NCBI RefSeq assembly: GCF_009905215.1
Contig: NZ_CP047593.1
Location: forward strand, 3,662,900-3,726,899
Direction of reading: 5' to 3'
From: Tichowtungia aerotolerans
GTDB taxonomy: Bacteria > Verrucomicrobiota > Kiritimatiellia > Kiritimatiellales > Tichowtungiaceae
DNA: 64,000 bases
In this document: positions 8,164 through 15,480 of the stretch, piece by piece
Layout: every line of letters starts with the position of its first letter
Numbering within the stretch: position 1 is the stretch's first letter
Program-made: the position numbers and the translations under genes
Notes under the pieces: generated by a model
What the model was told of the DNA's origin: nothing
The model's input: only the letters and a program-made list of their open reading frames with translations
The model's database searches: none

Positions 8164-8178
8164 TTCCAAAGTTTGGAG
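8164..8178. repeat. Imperfect dispersed palindrome TTCCAA-AGT-TTGGAG
   Basis: One mismatch. It lies 28 bases after the perfect copy at 8122, in the same divergent promoter region. Confidence 0.7.
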
Positions 8179-8182
8179 ACAT

Positions 8183-8210
8183 CTGAACTTGCCCGAACAA
8201 ACAAGTTCAG
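8183..8210 (+). promoter_or_regulatory. Leader hairpin just upstream of the malic enzyme ribosome-binding site
   Basis: A perfect 9-bp stem CTGAACTTG (8183-8191) / CAAGTTCAG (8202-8210) with a 10-base loop. It ends immediately before the AGGA (8212-8215) that serves ATG 8224, so it could affect translation initiation. Confidence 0.5.
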
Positions 8211-8223
8211 TAGGATGTCGCCC

Positions 8224-9639
8224 ATGAAAATCAATCCATCACCCAGTTTCAGCATCGACCTGCGTGTAGAGTCGTCTCTCTCCCGGCAGGACCTTGAAAA
8301 TATCATCGCTACCGCCGAGGGCGTCTGCGTTGCATCCCAAGGCATCGAAAGCCCCTACGGCTTTACGGTCAACTGCCGCGACAGCGAACACCAGCAGCAG
8401 ATTTTCCAAACCCTGGAAAACACGGAAAACACCACGGTGATTTCCGCAGACGAAATCACCTTCCGCTCGCACATCGGTGGAAAGATCGAGACGTTTAACC
8501 GTCTGGATCTGCACGCGCCGGGAGCGATGTCAATCGCCTACACGCCCGGCGTCGCCCGCGTCTGCTCGGCAATTCACGAAGACGTCACTCGCGCCGACGC
8601 GCTGACCATCAAAAAAAACATGGTGGCCGTTGTTTCCGACGGAACCGCGGTTCTCGGTCTCGGCGACATCGGCCCGGAAGCCGCCATGCCGGTGATGGAA
8701 GGAAAAGCCATGCTCTTCAAAGGCTTCGGCGGCGTTGACGCCTTCCCGATCTGCCTCGCCACCAAAGATCCGGAAGAAATCATCAAAACGGTCAAACTGC
8801 TGGCTCCGACCTTCGGCGGCATCAACCTGGAGGATATTTCAGCACCGCGCTGCTTCGAAATTGAAGAGCGCCTGAAAGCCGAACTCGATATTCCGGTCTT
8901 CCACGATGACCAGCATGGAACCGCCGTCGTTTCGCTGGCCGCGCTGTTCAACGCGCTGAAAATTACCGGCAAAAAAATGGAAGAGCTCAAAGTAATCGTC
9001 AACGGCGTTGGCTCTGCCGGGGTCGCCTGCTCCAAAATCATGCTCGAAGCCGGCGTTAAAAACCTGATCGGCTTTGACCGCACCGGAGCGATTTACAAGG
9101 GCCGCACCGAAAAAATGAACTTTGCCAAGGAATGGTTTGCCGAACACACCAACCCGGAAGGCTTCACCGGCAGCCTCAGCGAAGCCATGCACGGTGCCGA
9201 TCTCTTCCTCGGCGTTTCCGCACCGGGATGCATCACCGCCGAAGACGTTAAAAACATGGCGAAAGATCCCATCATTTTCGCAATGGCCAACCCGATTCCG
9301 GAAATCATGCCCGAAGAAGCGCTGCCTCAGGCCCGCATTATGGCAACCGGCCGCTCGGACTACCCGAACCAGATCAACAACGTGCTCTGCTTCCCCGGCA
9401 TCTTCAAGGGCGCCCTGCGCTGCCGCGCAAAGAGTATCAGCGAAGGCATGAAAGTGGCCGCGGCTCACGCCATCGCCGACCTGATTCCGGCCGACAAGCT
9501 GTGCGAGGAATACATCATTCCGTCCGTCTTCGACGAAGGCGTCGCCGATGCCGTCGCTGATGCGGTCGAAAAAGTCGCCCGAGAAGAAGGCCTCGCCCGC
9601 CCCAGGATTGATGAAACCGCGCTGTATAAAATCAAATAA
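8224..9639 (+). CDS. NAD(P)-dependent malic enzyme with N-terminal ACT-like domain
   Basis: Decarboxylates malate to pyruvate. The 471-residue protein starts with an ACT-like regulatory segment of about 80 residues, then the catalytic half: YTPGVARVC (catalytic Tyr region), KNMVAVVSDGTAVLGLGDIGP, EGKAMLFKGFGG (catalytic Lys), and FHDDQHGTAVV metal-binding motif. The NAD-binding domain follows with NGVGSAGVACSK. The ATG at 8224 has AGGA 8 bases upstream. NAD versus NADP preference cannot be read from sequence alone. The gene ends at a strong terminator and carries one imperfect copy of the dispersed palindrome near its 5' end, encoding FQTLE. Confidence 0.95.
   Translation: MKINPSPSFSIDLRVESSLSRQDLENIIATAEGVCVASQGIESPYGFTVNCRDSEHQQQIFQTLENTENTTVISADEITFRSHIGGKIETFNRLDLHAPGAMSIAYTPGVARVCSAIHEDVTRADALTIKKNMVAVVSDGTAVLGLGDIGPEAAMPVMEGKAMLFKGFGGVDAFPICLATKDPEEIIKTVKLLAPTFGGINLEDISAPRCFEIEERLKAELDIPVFHDDQHGTAVVSLAALFNALKITGKKMEELKVIVNGVGSAGVACSKIMLEAGVKNLIGFDRTGAIYKGRTEKMNFAKEWFAEHTNPEGFTGSLSEAMHGADLFLGVSAPGCITAEDVKNMAKDPIIFAMANPIPEIMPEEALPQARIMATGRSDYPNQINNVLCFPGIFKGALRCRAKSISEGMKVAAAHAIADLIPADKLCEEYIIPSVFDEGVADAVADAVEKVAREEGLARPRIDETALYKIK
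8404..8418. repeat. Imperfect dispersed palindrome TTCCAA-ACC-CTGGAA
   Basis: One mismatch; lies in the malic enzyme gene and encodes FQTLE in frame. The outer arms TTTTCCA/TGGAAAA (8402-8420) are perfectly complementary. Confidence 0.7.
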
Positions 9640-9670
9640 AGCGGCCAAACAATCTGAACCTGAACAAAAA

Positions 9671-9698
9671 GCTCTCGCGGAAACGCGAGAGCTTTTTT
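9671..9698 (+). terminator. Rho-independent terminator after the malic enzyme gene
   Basis: GCTCTCGCG / CGCGAGAGC stem (9671-9679, 9684-9692) with a GAAA tetraloop and six Ts. It is preceded by As, so it may work in both directions. Confidence 0.93.
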
Positions 9699-9832
9699 GT
9701 GCGACTGATGACAAAAGAAACCATGGACCGACACCAAAGATCACGAAGCACGATTAACCACCAAGGGGCACGAACAGTGCCTGTCCCCAGAACATCAAAA
9801 GGTCGCGCTTCCGCCAGGTTCGTAAAACGAAA

Positions 9833-9854
9833 AGCCCCGCCAAATGACGGGGCT
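9833..9854 (-). terminator. Terminator of the rhamnose operon
   Basis: AGCCCCG/CGGGGCT stem (9833-9839, 9848-9854). On the minus strand it is followed by TTTTCGTTTT. It lies 22 bases after the stop of the last operon gene. Confidence 0.85.
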
Positions 9855-9876
9855 CCTCAGAAACACTGTGCGGCAA

Positions 9877-11166
9877 TTAAAGATTAAAGGCTTCGCACAG
9901 CTCGTCGATAATCTCCTGAGACATGGAAACATGTCCCCCGATCGGCTGGCTGTCAATGATCGCTTCGGCCGAGCACTCAAGCACTTCAAGCTTATCAAAG
10001 GCTGAAAGAGGATCTTTGCCAACCACCATTACGCCGTTGTTGGACAGCACCGCAGCCGGTGTTTTGAGCGTAAGCGTTTTGGTGAGCGTGTCAAAGTCGT
10101 TGAAGCTGGCTTCAAACGGCAGCAGGCTGACATCACCGACAAACACATAGCTTTCCGGAATGGTGTAGGTATCAATCTTTTCTCCACAGATACTGAACGC
10201 CAAAGCGTTGACCGGTGAGGCGTTGATAATGCAGTTCACCTCGGGATTTGCTTCATAAATCGCACGATGTGCGTGCAGCGCACGGCTCGGCTTTTTGCCG
10301 ATCTGTTTTTTGTTCTTGCGAATCATCACCAGATCTTCCGGCTCAATCGTATAGCGGTCGAGCGGGTACGGAGTGATCAGGAACGAGTCTTTGTCGATGC
10401 GGGCCGAAAAGCTTCCGGTAGTACCGCTGAGCAGACGCTGACGGTAACCGCGCTTCACAAACTTGGCCAGTTCGCAGCGCAGTTCCTTTTCTTTAATGCA
10501 CATCATATCGGTGTCGTATTCAAACGCTTCCAGCTTGTAGTAGCTTTTGGACTGCATCTGGATCTGTTCTTCGGTCAGCTCCTTCGGAGTGCCGATAACG
10601 CCGGCTTTAATATGAGCTTTGGCACAGACTTCGAGCGATTCAAAGCGCTGGAACGCATCCTGAAGGCTGGTTCCGCCGCAGCAGACACCATGGTTTTCCA
10701 GAATGACGCTGTCATAGCCTTTTTTGAACTCTTCGGCGATTTTGGCGCCGAGGTCCTCACTGCCCGGCACACCGTACGGGGCGAACCCGACAACGCCGTT
10801 GCTGTTCCATGCGGTCGGGTAGGCTTTGGTTTCCGGAACCTTGTGCGCACAGCTGAACGCCACCAGAGACATCGGATGCGCATGCACAACCGAACGGATA
10901 TCCGGACGGGCTTCGTACACGGCTTTATGGAACGGAAACTCCGATGACGGCGGATGGAGACCGTCGATCGTGCCGTCCTTACGGACGCAAACAATATCCT
11001 GCGGAGTCAACTGTCCTTTATCAACCCGGGCCGGTGTAATCCAGATATCGCCGTTTTCGTCGATAATGGACAGGTTTCCGCCCGACGTCGTCGTCATTTT
11101 ATAATTGTAAATACGTTCCAGCGTTACCGCCAGTTCGTCTCTTGGATGCAAGTATTCGTATTTCAT
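9877..11166 (-). CDS. Tandem class II aldolase/adducin protein with a degenerate second domain
   Basis: A 429-residue protein of two class II aldolase domains in tandem. The first (about 1-205) keeps the zinc and catalytic set of FucA/AraD-like enzymes: SGGNLS, PSSEFPFH (Glu), VVHAHPMS (His-X-His) and LENHGV (His). The second (about 230-420) has the same fold pattern (SGTTGSFSARI, ALHAHRAIYEANP). However, the His-X-His has become NASP and the last histidine region reads LSNNGV, so it cannot bind the metal in the usual way. It is the last gene of the rhamnose operon. A role in cleaving a phosphorylated or free deoxy-sugar or aldonate is inferred; the substrate is unknown. ATG 11166 follows an AGAGGAAAA stretch. 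Confidence 0.85.
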   Translation of the reverse strand: MKYEYLHPRDELAVTLERIYNYKMTTTSGGNLSIIDENGDIWITPARVDKGQLTPQDIVCVRKDGTIDGLHPPSSEFPFHKAVYEARPDIRSVVHAHPMSLVAFSCAHKVPETKAYPTAWNSNGVVGFAPYGVPGSEDLGAKIAEEFKKGYDSVILENHGVCCGGTSLQDAFQRFESLEVCAKAHIKAGVIGTPKELTEEQIQMQSKSYYKLEAFEYDTDMMCIKEKELRCELAKFVKRGYRQRLLSGTTGSFSARIDKDSFLITPYPLDRYTIEPEDLVMIRKNKKQIGKKPSRALHAHRAIYEANPEVNCIINASPVNALAFSICGEKIDTYTIPESYVFVGDVSLLPFEASFNDFDTLTKTLTLKTPAAVLSNNGVMVVGKDPLSAFDKLEVLECSAEAIIDSQPIGGHVSMSQEIIDELCEAFNL

Positions 11167-11201
11167 GATTTTCCTCTGTTAGTGAAATTGAGCGACAAAC
11201 A

Positions 11202-11223
11202 TATCGATCTTTACGTATCGATA
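11202..11223. promoter_or_regulatory. Inverted repeat TATCGAT-N8-ATCGATA in the rhamnose operon
   Basis: Perfect 7-bp half-sites at 11202-11208 and 11217-11223, in the 95-base gap between the two aldolase genes. A related dyad occurs at 13538-13555 in the other internal gap. It is an operator candidate or RNA hairpin. Confidence 0.5.
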
Positions 11224-11261
11224 ACAGAGTTCTTTTCGAATTTTTTATCACTCATCATCGA

Positions 11262-12317
11262 CTAACCGGCCTGCTTCTGGCGGTAGGATTCCACTTCCCA
11301 GTTTTCGATAAATTCGCGGGCGGCATCCGTCATATATTCAATGCCGCCGAAGGCCTCGGCCAGCTTCAGAACGAGAGCACCATCCTGCGCCAGTTCCAGC
11401 GCCAGGTCGGCGTTTTTCTGCGAAGTGCCGATGCCGCAGACGCAGTCACCGGTCATGACAACTTTCGGCAGGTAACCGCGTTCTGCCTGATAGGCCGCCA
11501 CGTTCTCGGCGGTCAGCTCGGCAGTGAACGGAAAGGCTTTTGCGTAGACCAGATGATCCGGAGTGATCGGCCCCGGAGCGACCGCAAACCGACCGGACGA
11601 GGCGATGAACGCTCCGTCTGCACCAAACAGCTCTTTAATTTTTTCTTCGGTCTCCGTGGAGACAACCGCATCGGAAATTTCCAGGGTTTGGAAAATTCCG
11701 GCGTCAGCGTAGGCCGCATTGAGCGCGTCCATTACGCGAGCATAGTGCGCCTGAATTTCGTCGGCGCTGTCAGCGGCAATAAAGATCCCGTGGTTTTTAA
11801 GGACCAGCAGCGCCGGCTCTTTGCCATTGGAAGCTTTGTAATCCTCGATGCGTTTGCGCACTTCCATGCAAAGCGTGTAGCCGGGATCAATGTATTCGAC
11901 CCACAGCGCATCCGGAAACATTTCTTTGCAGGCGGCTTCGCCGCCTTTAGCACAGGTCAGTCCGTTGACCGCGCACGGGTGCGTGTGCACAACGAACTTT
12001 GCGTCGAACACATTGTGAAGCGGCGCTTCAACGGAGGGACGGCCGGCATCGTTTTCGACCGAAGCCGCCATCATGTTTTTCACCAGTTCTTCGCGCGCAG
12101 CCGATTCCGTCGGCGTTTCAACGTCGTAGAGCTCGTTGATCTTCGCACGGTTCATCTGCACGAAGGTTTCTTCGGTTAAGCCGCCGAGCGTGGTGCCGGA
12201 CGGTTTCACCCACAGCGTTGTTTCGTTTTTAACGGAGGTGTTGCCGCCCCCGCCCTTCACATAATCAACGGTTCCGAATTCATGCGACAGCTCAACAATG
12301 GTCTTCAAATCCTGCAT
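11262..12317 (-). CDS. Class II aldolase, RhaD-like
   Basis: A 351-residue class II aldolase-family protein. Visible are KGGGGNTSVK (phosphate or substrate loop), VKPSGTTLGGL, RPSVEAPLH (catalytic Glu), FVVHTHPCAVNGL (His-X-His zinc ligands) and LLVLKNHGIFIA (third histidine). The extended C-terminal part resembles the aldolase half of RhaD-type bifunctional proteins, without the dehydrogenase half. The context (rhaA, rhaM, fucO) makes L-rhamnulose 1-phosphate cleavage to dihydroxyacetone phosphate and L-lactaldehyde the likely reaction. An imperfect copy of the dispersed palindrome at 11678 encodes FQTLE. It is 11 bases downstream of fucO in the same direction. Confidence 0.88.
   Translation of the reverse strand: MQDLKTIVELSHEFGTVDYVKGGGGNTSVKNETTLWVKPSGTTLGGLTEETFVQMNRAKINELYDVETPTESAAREELVKNMMAASVENDAGRPSVEAPLHNVFDAKFVVHTHPCAVNGLTCAKGGEAACKEMFPDALWVEYIDPGYTLCMEVRKRIEDYKASNGKEPALLVLKNHGIFIAADSADEIQAHYARVMDALNAAYADAGIFQTLEISDAVVSTETEEKIKELFGADGAFIASSGRFAVAPGPITPDHLVYAKAFPFTAELTAENVAAYQAERGYLPKVVMTGDCVCGIGTSQKNADLALELAQDGALVLKLAEAFGGIEYMTDAAREFIENWEVESYRQKQAG
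11678..11694. repeat. Imperfect dispersed palindrome TTTCCAG-GGT-TTGGAAA
   Basis: One mismatch. On the minus strand it reads FQTLE in frame in the class II aldolase. Confidence 0.7.
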
Positions 12318-12328
12318 TTATTTTCTCC

Positions 12329-13483
12329 TTAAAGGGCAGCTTTATAAATGGAAACGGCGTCTTCGAGCGACATGTCGCGCGGATTGCCGGGCGCACACGG
12401 ATCAACCAGTGCCAGCTTGGCCATTTCTTCAAGTTTGTCTTCCTGAACGCCGAGTTCTGCCAGTCCCGCCGGAATTCCGACATCTGCACTGAGCTTTTCA
12501 ACCGCGGCAATGGCAGCGTCGGCGGCCTGCTCGGCAGTCATGCCCGCAGTATCCACGCCCATTGCGTCAGCGACCTTGGCCATTTTTTCAGCACAAACCG
12601 GAGCATTAAAACGCATAACATGCGGCAGCAGCACCGCATTGCAGACCCCGTGCGGAAGATTGTAGACGCCACCGAGCTGATGAGCCAGCGAATGGACGAC
12701 GCCCAGACCGCAGTTGCTGAACGACATTCCGGCGACAAACGAACCGTATGCCATTTTACTGCGGGCTTCAAGATCGTCGCCTTTGGCCACCGCATCACGC
12801 AGGCTTTCAGAAATCAGCTTGATCGATTCAAACGCCAGCGCGTCGGTCAGGCGGTAAGCGCCTTTGGTGATGTATGCTTCAATCGCATGGGTCAGCGCAT
12901 CCATACCCGTGGCGGCCGTCAAAGCAGCCGGCTTGGCAATCATCAGCTCCGGATCATTCACGGCAATCGTGGCCAGACTGTTTTTGTCAACCATCACCAT
13001 CTTCACATGACGCTCTTCGTCGGTGATCACATAGTTGATCGTCACATCCGAAGCCGTTCCGGCAGTCGTATTGATCGCCACAATCGGCAGGCCTTTTTTC
13101 GACGATTTAAAGACCCCTTCATAGTCGCGGATATCGCCGCCATTTGTTGCAAGAATCGACACCGCTTTGGCACAGTCCTGAGGCGAACCGCCGCCGAGTG
13201 AAACAATGATGTCGCACTCATTTGCCATCAGCATTTTCAGGCCGTCATCCACATTGGCGCAGGTTGGATTCGGCTGAACACCGTCAAACAGCACATAATC
13301 GATCCCGGTCGCTTCCAGCACATCGGTCACCTTTTTGACCGTTCCGATCTTGTTCAGCACGGCATCGGTCACCAGCAACACCTTTGAACAGCCAAGCGAT
13401 TTGATCTCCGCGCCAACATCCTGCAATACACCCGGCCCAATCATGCTCATGGCCGGCATAAAATACGTTCTCTTCTCCAACAT
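12329..13483 (-). CDS. fucO: Lactaldehyde reductase (iron-containing alcohol dehydrogenase)
   Basis: A 384-residue group III alcohol dehydrogenase that reduces L-lactaldehyde, the aldolase product of deoxy-hexose breakdown, to 1,2-propanediol. Seen: GGGSPQDCAKA (NAD binding), TTAGTASDVTINYVITDEE (close to the TTAGTAAEVTINYVITDEE of E. coli FucO as I recall it), and the iron ligands in GMDALTHAIEAYIT, VVHSLAHQLG and LPHG. NPR near the C-terminus is conserved. Its place between rhaM and the aldolase fits fermentative rhamnose use. The ATG at 13483 has AGGAGA upstream. Confidence 0.93.
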   Translation of the reverse strand: MLEKRTYFMPAMSMIGPGVLQDVGAEIKSLGCSKVLLVTDAVLNKIGTVKKVTDVLEATGIDYVLFDGVQPNPTCANVDDGLKMLMANECDIIVSLGGGSPQDCAKAVSILATNGGDIRDYEGVFKSSKKGLPIVAINTTAGTASDVTINYVITDEERHVKMVMVDKNSLATIAVNDPELMIAKPAALTAATGMDALTHAIEAYITKGAYRLTDALAFESIKLISESLRDAVAKGDDLEARSKMAYGSFVAGMSFSNCGLGVVHSLAHQLGGVYNLPHGVCNAVLLPHVMRFNAPVCAEKMAKVADAMGVDTAGMTAEQAADAAIAAVEKLSADVGIPAGLAELGVQEDKLEEMAKLALVDPCAPGNPRDMSLEDAVSIYKAAL

Positions 13484-13537
13484 TATCTCATCTCCTTTTT
13501 TTAAAATTGCTCAAAACATTACAGTGCCCCGCCCGAA

Positions 13538-13555
13538 TCGATAACTCAATATCGA
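13538..13555. promoter_or_regulatory. Inverted repeat TCGATA-N6-TATCGA upstream of fucO
   Basis: Half-sites at 13538-13543 and 13550-13555 in the 91-base rhaM-fucO gap. It shares the TATCGA core with the dyad at 11202-11223. Confidence 0.45.
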
Positions 13556-13574
13556 ATCAGCGGGTTTTGCACGG

Positions 13575-13889
13575 TCAGTCCATGTGAAAAACCTCAGAAA
13601 GCGGCTTGAAGACAGGCATATTGTTCGGATGGACCTCCATCAGATCAGCCATGTAGTCCCACCATTTCTGCACAATTTCCAAATCCTTAAGTCCATCAGC
13701 CGTGTTGTCATCGGTCAGCTTCTGAAACGCAAACAGCGTCAGCGACTCTTCGTCAAAATAAATGGAATAATCAAAAATCCCGGCATCGGAATGCGCCTTG
13801 GCCAGCTCCGGCCAAATCTCATCGTGCCGCTTTTTGTATTCCTCAACAACATCGGGCTTGAGCTTCATTTTAAATGCGTTGCGGATCAT
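13575..13889 (-). CDS. rhaM: L-rhamnose mutarotase
   Basis: A 104-residue enzyme that interconverts the alpha and beta anomers of L-rhamnose for the isomerase. It aligns along its whole length with E. coli RhaM: MIRNAFKM start, EEYKKRHDEIWPEL (catalytic His), a YSIYFD strand, and VQKWWDYMADLM with the Trp-Trp pair. I chose ATG 13889; the open frame continues upstream but homology starts here. The start overlaps the stop of the small membrane protein gene by one base (TGATG), implying translational coupling. Confidence 0.95.
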   Translation of the reverse strand: MIRNAFKMKLKPDVVEEYKKRHDEIWPELAKAHSDAGIFDYSIYFDEESLTLFAFQKLTDDNTADGLKDLEIVQKWWDYMADLMEVHPNNMPVFKPLSEVFHMD

Positions 13890-14071
13890 CAGGCTTTCCC
13901 TTTCTTTTTGGTACCGATCCAGAAGGACGCGCTGGCAAACCACACAATGGTGGCAATCAGCATCCAGAACTTGTTCTGATCAAGATCCAGTTTATCCATG
14001 TAAAACAGCACAGGAGCCGCAACAACGGCGATCAGTGCAAAATAAGAAATAATTTCCAAAAGCTTTTTCAT
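13889..14071 (-). CDS. Small two-helix membrane protein linked to the permease
   Basis: A 60-residue protein with two predicted membrane helices (about 4-23 and 35-54) and a basic end, GTKKKGKA. Its ATG at 14071 overlaps the permease stop by four bases (ATGA), and its stop overlaps the rhaM start, so it is made in step with both. I do not recognise a family. An accessory subunit of the NCS1-type transporter is the simplest reading, but this is inference from position. Confidence 0.75.
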   Translation of the reverse strand: MKKLLEIISYFALIAVVAAPVLFYMDKLDLDQNKFWMLIATIVWFASASFWIGTKKKGKA

Positions 14072-15471
14072 GCCATCTCTCCGTTCTGCTGAAACTTGCT
14101 GATCGCAATGTAGAGTGCCGATGCGAGGAACCATCCCGGCAGGGATACAAAGTAGATTTCCATAATTCCCAGTTTATACAGGGAGTAGCAGACAATCATG
14201 GTGACAATCCATGCCGCGCCGGCCGCCCAGTTTATCTTGAGAGACTTATGTTCCGCATAGTACTGCTTCAGGCCCAGTTTCGGGAACACCCAGAAATCCG
14301 TGAAGATGACAGCCCCCATGGGCATCAGAAGCATTCCGTACAGCGCCACAAACCCGAGCAGCTTCATCGCGATGCCCGGGAACATTCCAGCGACAGTCGC
14401 CAGCAGTCCGGTGCCGATGGTGACCGCGAACCGCGACTGTTTCGGCATGATGGCCTGAAAGGCGAGACCGGCGCGATAAATGGTCGGATTGGCAGTGGTC
14501 CAGCCGGCGATGATCACGCAGATCAGTCCGGCAATCCCCGCCGCGCGATAGGCCAGCGGACCGGGCAGCACATCGGTGTTCGAAGGGTCCATATGCAGCT
14601 GGAGCGAATAGAGCACAGACGCCGCCAACCAGGCCATAAAGTGCCCGACATACATACCGGAAGCCGACGCCGCACCGCACCATGATTTTTTCGCAAACCG
14701 CAACACGGAGAGGTCAGACATCCCCACATGCATCGCCATATTGGCAAACCACGCAAAGAACGTGACATGCCAGAAGGTAAATTTCACCTGTCCCGGCAAA
14801 GCCTCGCCGCCCTTCCAGACCGCGGTTTTGCAAAGCTCCCACAAACTGCCGAGCGAGTTGACATCCGCGCCGGTCACTTCAATAAACTGCCGGAATCCGA
14901 CAATCCCGAACGCGAGGAACACCAAAACCATCCACGGCGCGGCAATATTGGCAATGCGGGCGACCATGTCGTAGCCCCATGCCGCAACAATGGAAATGAC
15001 AACGCCGACGCCCAGTACAGCCAATACCCAACCGAAACTGTTCGGGTAAATATCTGTCAAAGACGGCATGGGGAAGTCAAACCACACACCGAGCGCGGTC
15101 GCCGACACGGTAATCATAGAGCCGGCGAGAAAACAGAACATCACGCCGTTTACAATGTTGTACAGCGTAACCAGATAGCGCCCGCAGATTTTTTCCAGCT
15201 GGTAGTAGAGCGTCAGGCGGGCGCGCACAGCAATTGGCGCACACAGAAACATCCAGCTCAACACCGCCAGCAGATTGCCGAACAGAAGCCCAACCACAAC
15301 ATCGAACGCGCTGACGCCAGCCGCCACAAACAGCGGCCCAATCATCAGCTCGGTTCCGGCACAGTGCTCTCCGGCATACATGCCGATAAAGGCCTTGAAT
15401 CCCAGCGTCTTTGATTCCGGCACTGGCGAGCGCTCAAACTCACCATGTTTTTCTTCCTGCTCTTCCGCCAT
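14068..15471 (-). CDS. NCS1-type (purine-cytosine permease family) transporter in the rhamnose operon
   Basis: A 467-residue inner-membrane transporter with about twelve hydrophobic helices. The N-terminal region (KTLGFKAFIGMYAGEHCAGTELMIGPLF) and the GWTTANPTIYRAGLAFQA segment look like the nucleobase:cation symporter 1 family. Known NCS1 members carry nucleobases, hydantoins or vitamins. Here the gene is embedded between a sulfatase and rhaM, with rhaA upstream, so import of L-rhamnose or a related sugar is the contextual inference. The gene is coupled by an ATGA overlap to the small membrane protein. No other transporter is present in the operon. Confidence 0.82.
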   Translation of the reverse strand: MAEEQEEKHGEFERSPVPESKTLGFKAFIGMYAGEHCAGTELMIGPLFVAAGVSAFDVVVGLLFGNLLAVLSWMFLCAPIAVRARLTLYYQLEKICGRYLVTLYNIVNGVMFCFLAGSMITVSATALGVWFDFPMPSLTDIYPNSFGWVLAVLGVGVVISIVAAWGYDMVARIANIAAPWMVLVFLAFGIVGFRQFIEVTGADVNSLGSLWELCKTAVWKGGEALPGQVKFTFWHVTFFAWFANMAMHVGMSDLSVLRFAKKSWCGAASASGMYVGHFMAWLAASVLYSLQLHMDPSNTDVLPGPLAYRAAGIAGLICVIIAGWTTANPTIYRAGLAFQAIMPKQSRFAVTIGTGLLATVAGMFPGIAMKLLGFVALYGMLLMPMGAVIFTDFWVFPKLGLKQYYAEHKSLKINWAAGAAWIVTMIVCYSLYKLGIMEIYFVSLPGWFLASALYIAISKFQQNGEMA

Positions 15472-15480
15472 CTGCGCTCC

